A stretch of DNA of 64,000 bases from Tyto alba. Taxonomy: Eukaryota > Chordata > Aves > Strigiformes > Tytonidae. A program made the position numbers and the translations under genes. Where the stretch lies: positions 8,425,777 to 8,489,776 of the forward strand of contig NW_024881303.1 in NCBI RefSeq assembly GCF_018691265.1, read 5' to 3'. Positions 58,545 through 64,000 of the stretch are shown here, in pieces. Under the pieces are notes generated by a model that saw only the letters and a list, made by a program, of their open reading frames with translations, was not told the DNA's origin and ran no database searches. Each line of letters starts with the position of its first letter. Positions within the stretch are counted from its first letter, which is position 1.

Positions 58545-59621
58545 CCTGCCCAGTGGAGCACTCTCCCAATGCAGTTATCGCCATTTAGTTTTTGAAATAA
58601 ATACAAAATATTGTTCAAGTCCTATCACTCATCAAATAAACAGCCCAAAAATGCCTATGGTATTGTGGCAATTAGCATGGCTTTTGGTAAATCCTCACTG
58701 TTCACATGGGGCTCCTGCAGGTGCTCAGAAGCCAAAAACGGTCTTGTTTTCTCCTAGGCTGAAACGCACATGGCAGTCCCCTACATACTCAGGTCTGCTC
58801 TGTAAGGGGTGAAATCCTAAAAGACTTTAAGCAATTTTCCCTGTTCACCTGCAGAGACATGAATGTCAGAGATGCTTTCCATCCGGCAACGCTCCATGCC
58901 CACGGCTGTCTCCCTCCCCTCCCCAACCTGCACCTATACACACTGCACTATAAATGCCTTCACAGCCAGCTAATTACCTCTGGGATTTGATGTGCTTCCA
59001 TCCAGTTGACATAATGGCTTTTCTCCTGAGCTGCCTGAATGCCCGTCTGAGATCTGACACATTGAGACAAGCCACTCGCCCACTGTTATCCCATGGGCAC
59101 CACTAAGTCCCCCCAAATCTCCTCTAACGCACCACATCTGGGAGTTGTGCCAGGAACTGCAGCATAGATGCTCAGAGGGCAAAAAAATCCATTTGGACTA
59201 GGAATACTGTGTGGAAGGTTAAAATCCACAAGGGTTCATGATAAAATTCAGCATTGGTGAACTGGGATTAAACCACTAACTCACTAGCAGTAAACTGGAG
59301 AAGTGGGAGAGATGGGGGGCTACTTTTTCTGATAATTCCAAAGCCATTATACTGATCACTTGATTATCTCATTTCTCAGTTGCTAAGCCAAGATAAAAGA
59401 CTCTTTTCTTCTGAAATAGAGTGCTGCATCTCTCTGGAATAACACTGTATTTGCACTTACACCTGGGAACTTATCGGCACCCTTTGAAAAGCTCTGAAAG
59501 TAAGTAGGCATAATAACCCGTACAACAGTACTGATAAAAATAAAAGATGGAGGCAAGGTGGCTACTGCTACAGAAGCAGCAATCTATGCAAAAGCAGGCA
59601 AAGAGGTTTCCTGAGTATTAC

Positions 59622-59639
59622 ATATATATATATGTATAT
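59622..59639 (+). repeat. (AT)n microsatellite
   Basis: A short AT dinucleotide run with one G interruption. Confidence 0.85.
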
Positions 59640-61746
59640 CTAATATGGTTGCTGAATAGTTGGGTGCGTAGAGCTGAGAACTATATATGAGGGAATGCAG
59701 TAAAGCAGAAGAAAGTTGTAGCAAACTTTCAGGTCTGAACCTGAAACCTGCAATCTGGGTTAAAAAGCCAAAGGGGCGTGTGAAGTCAGCAGTCATATGG
59801 ATGCTGCCAGAGAACATCAGCTCTTAAAGAACACCTCTGTGCCAAATGAAACAAGGATGGGAAAGTAACCTGAAAATCTCAAAATCTCCCTCTGACAAAA
59901 GTATAAAGGAATGGGTGAGGAAAAAAAAAAAGTTTGTGCCACATCATCAAAAATACACAGCACCTCTGGACCTACAGTTTGGAAATGTGGGTGGGAAGGT
60001 GCTCTGAGAACACTGCAAGCTCCATGCAGGGTCTCTGCAGGTGATAAACACAAGGCCTTCCACAGACCGTCTATATTTTGCAGAAGTATATCCCTGGGAT
60101 GTTCTTTGGAAATCACACAGACACAGGACATGGCAGCACTGGGCACCACCACCTGCAAAGGCACCCAACACAACTGTCCTGGGAAATTCCCCTAATGTGA
60201 GAGGGTATCCAGGTGACCTGCACAGGAAACAGGCAGAGAAGCAGAAAATCTAGAGAACATACACATCCATAGGTTGAGGAACCAAAAAGACGTCATTTGG
60301 AGGGCTCTCCTGGGCACCTGCAGAAACAGCTGGACTTCGAGCTGCTCTTGCTTCTCTTTTTAATTAGCGCTGCCTAAAATGCTTTGAAGCAGGCAGAACT
60401 GGAGAATTCTAAAAACATTTCCTACTTTTTAAGTACACATACAGGAAGGTTTAGTCCAAAAAGGAGAAGTGGATGTTAAAGCATAATGCATGTGACTCTT
60501 TCAAGAAGACAAGGTATCCAGGATGCTCTCTTCAATATCATGAAAGGTCTATATGAGTTTGCAGTGAAATGAGCCAGTGAGGCAGAGTTAGCTCTTTCCT
60601 GAGGCACACCATTACCTTCCCTCAGCCACAACATGCGGGTGAAACCTTCAGCCTCACCCCAGCACCAAAGTCCACCCAGGGGGGAGAGTGGCCTCAGCTA
60701 CTGCACTCCAGGCAGCTCAACCAGGGAGAGGGCTCCCCAGCCCCATGGGACCTGCACCCCACACTGGGCAATGAAAGCCAAACCAAAGAAAATGTCTCCA
60801 TCGAGATTGCTCTTGGCTTGTGTTTGACATGGCCGCTGAGCCAGTCAACTAGACTCATTCTGCTCAGGGCAGAAGAAGCAGTTTTTCTGGAGTGTGTTTC
60901 ATCTGATAGTTTTCACTTTCTATCTTGGGAAGATGGCCTGTGCCAGGCGAGGAGGCTGCTCATCTCCGCTGACAACAGCGGGAATTTCAACCACCAGCCC
61001 GGGAGAGATGTCCACCCTGCACAAGCCCAGTGTGAGACCATACTACAGCGTGGGTTTTGCTCAGTACGTGCTATAACATTGATAAGCCAAAAGTCGTACT
61101 ACCCACATACATGGCAGGACAGAAAGTGACAGGAATGATTCATGTTTAAGACAAAATGAAGAAAATCTTCTCTACCTCTGGCAACCTCCTGTAATCCAAT
61201 GCCACCAGGAAGAAGAGACTTAGGTCCTACATCTCATTAAGTTACAAAATTCCCTGATTTTCTAATTAATCCCCAGTTTATGCACCAAATTTAGTATTCT
61301 CACCAGAGCTCATATGTATTGGTTTACACACCACAGAAGCATCTCAACATTGCTGGGAGCATCCACTCTTGGCAACCAGGGTCTGGGTTCTCACTTGTGG
61401 AGACATGAGGGTGTTTCCTCAGGGGTGTGGGGGAACCTCATTCAGGATTTCATTTCACTTAACCCAGTCAGTTTCTCTTCAGGGAAACAATCCTCAAAAC
61501 TAAATATATTTTGGAAAGAAGGAGTCAGACTAGAGACAGCAGGCAACAACTACTATTCTTGGCAATCTGAACACTTGTCCTGAAAAAAGAGCTCTCTTCT
61601 TGAGCTGTGGCAACCAAAATACCCGTTTCTTCTCCAAATCTTGCCCCAAGTTTACCCAACATGTCAAAATGAAAATTTATTTCAGTCTATTATATACTTT
61701 AAATATATTTTATCACTCCAAACATCATACACAAATATATACATAC

Positions 61747-61853
61747 TGTTTTTCTTGTAGAGGAGGATTTCAAAGCAGTTTGACTCATAGTTGTCGAAAG
61801 TCTGTCTGACTTTTTCAATGGTCTTCTTGTCTGTCAGTTCACCATACATAAAA
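61747..61853 (-). CDS. KCNH5: KCNH5 coding exon, PAS domain part 1 (probably exon 3)
   Basis: This internal exon of the EAG2 potassium channel encodes F-M-Y-G-E-L-T-D through L-Y-K-K-N, 35 full codons of the N-terminal PAS domain, about residues 67-101 by my count against the human protein. In this family the PAS domain is cytosolic and packs on the C-terminal cyclic-nucleotide-binding homology domain to tune gating. The acceptor is a pyrimidine-rich stretch ending in cag (AG at 61855-61854). The donor is gtatgt, starting at 61746. The exon begins with the last base of a split Ser codon and ends with the first base of a split Arg codon, which the next exon completes with GA. Its length is 107 bp (1+105+1). 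The KCNH5 rather than KCNH1 assignment rests mainly on the later exons. Earlier exons, with the start codon, are not in the window. Confidence 0.93.
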
Positions 61854-64000
61854 CTGAAAAAGAAAAAATGTTTCTCTTTTTTCTAGACAAGCAACAACTT
61901 TGTTACAGTCAGTTTAAACAACATAGGCATTGGAGATGCTATTAACCGTCATTTACCAAACCTTAATTATGATTTACACTTCATTTAAATATTTAGTGTC
62001 ACAAGGAAACCTACAATATTGAGTAACCGTGACCGCTTTTTTACTGTAACTGACAATAAATAAATCTACTGTAATGTTTCATTAAGTGCTTTTCGGAACA
62101 TAACCTTAAGGATATATGGTTATAAAAAGAGCTGATAGCCTATAAACCATTTTTGTCACAGCTGAAGGCCATGAGAATATTGCTGTCAAACAGAAAACTG
62201 AACAAAACTTCTAAAACCTCCCAAATTTTGTTCAATCCTCTTGAAAAGGCTTCTGGAGGATGAATGAAAGCTACTACAGGTAAAAGTTGATGGCTGAATC
62301 AATGGCTACACATCCAACCTTGCCAAGATGCATCTGGGATAATAAGATAACTGGAATCCTTTTACTAATTACCAATTATAAAAGGAGGGAGGATTTAACC
62401 AATAAGAAGTGATGACTAATTATCTGAAAATTCAGCACAGAAAGCAAGTGTATGAGTTGTGTTTGTGTAGCTATGTCTGCACTACTACCAAACATAACCA
62501 TATTCCCCCCCATTTTCCTTATTGTATACTGCATCTCTTTAATATTTCAGTGAAAATACAGAAGACATTAAAATGCTTTTGGAGACTCATTCCTCTCCAT
62601 GCTGATAACATAAAAATGTAATTTTAACTGCTATTTTTGCCACTTGACCATCTCATCTTTGCATTCTTTTCCAGGTCACACTTTCAGCTGGTGTAAGCAA
62701 ACCCAACCCCCCGACCTTACTTTTAAAAGCTTTTGTAAGGAAGCAGCCAGGCTTTTATTGTCATCCTTCCCTGGATACAAAATAAGCGAAGACCACTCTG
62801 TGAAAATTCCAATTACAGAACTGAAGGAAAATGGAACATGGGATAAAAACTTTCAGACTCTTGAATGAAAATACTTTTAATTGATCAGATATTTTTTTTT
62901 TCCCCGTTTTCTTTGTTCACAGTTTGAGCTTCAGCTGAAACCTACAACAGACAACCCCGACAATATGAAATAGAAAAAAAGCTATCAGTGCCTCTGTGGT
63001 TTCAATGCAGCTTCTCTTTTATTGATCAACAGACCTCCAAAAGTTCAATAAACATTTATTTTATGTCTACTGTTCTGAAAGAAACAATAAAACAGCATAG
63101 TGGTTAGTGACCTGGCAAGCATTAAAATACTCAATGAAGGCCAGACCAGGAATCTTTTCTTTACACAGCCAACCAGGGGAGGTAATGGGACTGCTCCCAG
63201 AATAAGGGGCTGCCCAGCATGGGTGATGGAGGCAGATGCGGGGCAGAGTGACTACATCTCTATGTCACTACAGTTGCTTCTGCACTGTTAACACGGGGAG
63301 AGCTATTGTTAATGACATTTCATAACTGTCACCTTTGGGACAGCACCCTAATGGAGATGCCACTATGGCGCCTGACATCAGGGAATGGTTTTACCAGGGC
63401 ACAAGGCTTCATTAAGGTACTGCTTATCATTAGCATACGTGGTTGTCTAGGAAATGCAAAACACAGCCTACTGCTCATTTTCAAATGACCTGCCTTTGTT
63501 TCCTGAGTTCAGGTGATAGCCTTTTATACATTTATACGTGAGATGGCAACAAAAGGAGTTTAACTTTTTTCTTTAATCTATGCCTTTTTTAATGCACCGA
63601 TGAGGTAAAGCAGATTGCTCTCCTGTCTGCAAAACAAAATAAGAGCTGGTAGTTTTCACACAGCCTGCTGTGCAATGGAATCCTCTTTTTTGTTTTCTTG
63701 AGATTTAAAACAATGTTTCTCTTAGTCCTGAAGGAAAAAATAACAAGAATTTGTTAAAGTGCTTTTACATGGCTTATAATACAGAAAGTCACCATTAATT
63801 GGTGTTAAAATGACAAATCATGCTCAGCTGAGTATACTCAGTTCTGAGTAGTGGACAATACCAGTTGGCACTGCTAAATATGATTAATCAATTTTATGTT
63901 TTAAATTAAAGGCAGCTTATGATTGCAGTAAACCTGTAATATTCAAGTCTTACATTATTTTCACATGTGAAGAGACATTATAAAGGCTTGTGGAATAATA
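61854..64000 (-). other. KCNH5: KCNH5 intron, partial (upstream of first visible exon)
   Basis: This is the 3' part of the intron preceding the exon at 61747-61853; it continues beyond the window. I looked for a preceding exon encoding the early PAS segment on the minus strand and did not see one. The stretch is AT-rich and shows no recognisable LINE or LTR. Short open frames on the plus strand here have no coding signature I know. Confidence 0.8.

Larger units (their letters stand above)
56925..61746 (-). other. KCNH5: KCNH5 intron, 4.8 kb
   Basis: This phase-1 intron lies between the two PAS exons. It holds the solo LTR at 57492-58544 and an (AT)n stretch near 59622-59639. I recognise nothing else in about 3.2 kb from 58550 to 61746. 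Moderately open frames at 59817-60253 occur on both strands and look like chance. Confidence 0.85.

Noticed and set aside
61854..64000. Search for the preceding KCNH5 PAS exon
   Set aside because: No minus-strand segment encodes the expected early PAS residues with splice sites, so the exon is placed outside the window.

Overview
The window is avian nuclear DNA. The evidence is three CR1 LINE 3' parts, two of them ending in the typical ATTCTATGATTC-type tail, and three avian-type endogenous retrovirus LTRs with the TGT...GGTTT / AAACCA...ACA style of termini. There is one multi-exon, intron-rich vertebrate gene. Nothing bacterial, viral or plasmid-like is present. The species cannot be told from the sequence alone.

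The only gene I can support is KCNH5 (EAG2, a voltage-gated potassium channel of the ether-a-go-go family), on the minus strand. Five consecutive internal coding exons are visible. In gene order they are 61853-61747 and 56924-56796 (N-terminal PAS domain), 41078-40963 (PAS-to-S1 linker), 37162-36770 (linker and S1-S3) and 20091-19662 (S4, S5, pore and start of S6). All ten splice sites are canonical AG/GT, and the phases match at every junction (1, 1, 0, 0), so 391 intact codons join without a stop. The start codon and first exons lie beyond position 64000. The rest of S6, the C-linker, the cyclic-nucleotide-binding homology domain and the C-terminus lie before position 1.

Everything else is intron. 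From right to left there are six pieces: more than 2.1 kb (61854-64000), 4.8 kb, 15.7 kb, 3.8 kb, 16.7 kb and more than 19.6 kb (1-19661). The introns are AT-rich with many A/T homopolymers. Recognisable insertions are CR1 pieces at about 495-1272 (+), 12947-13890 (-), 43155-43948 (+) and 47698-47775 (-). There is also an old decayed CR1/L3-like remnant at about 8876-10080 (-). Two nearly complete solo LTRs of one family each keep a perfect 5-bp target duplication, at 27560-28633 (-) and 57492-58544 (+). A third, older LTR of a related type sits at about 25860-26434 (+). A degenerate MIR/CORE-SINE lies at about 48351-48470.

I found no convincing new biological system. The items most worth checking are a well-formed but unproven cassette exon on the sense strand (55122-55358), the KCNH1-like pore turret of this KCNH5, and the inverted pair of solo LTRs flanking three coding exons. 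One of those LTRs lies in sense orientation to the gene with its own polyadenylation signal.
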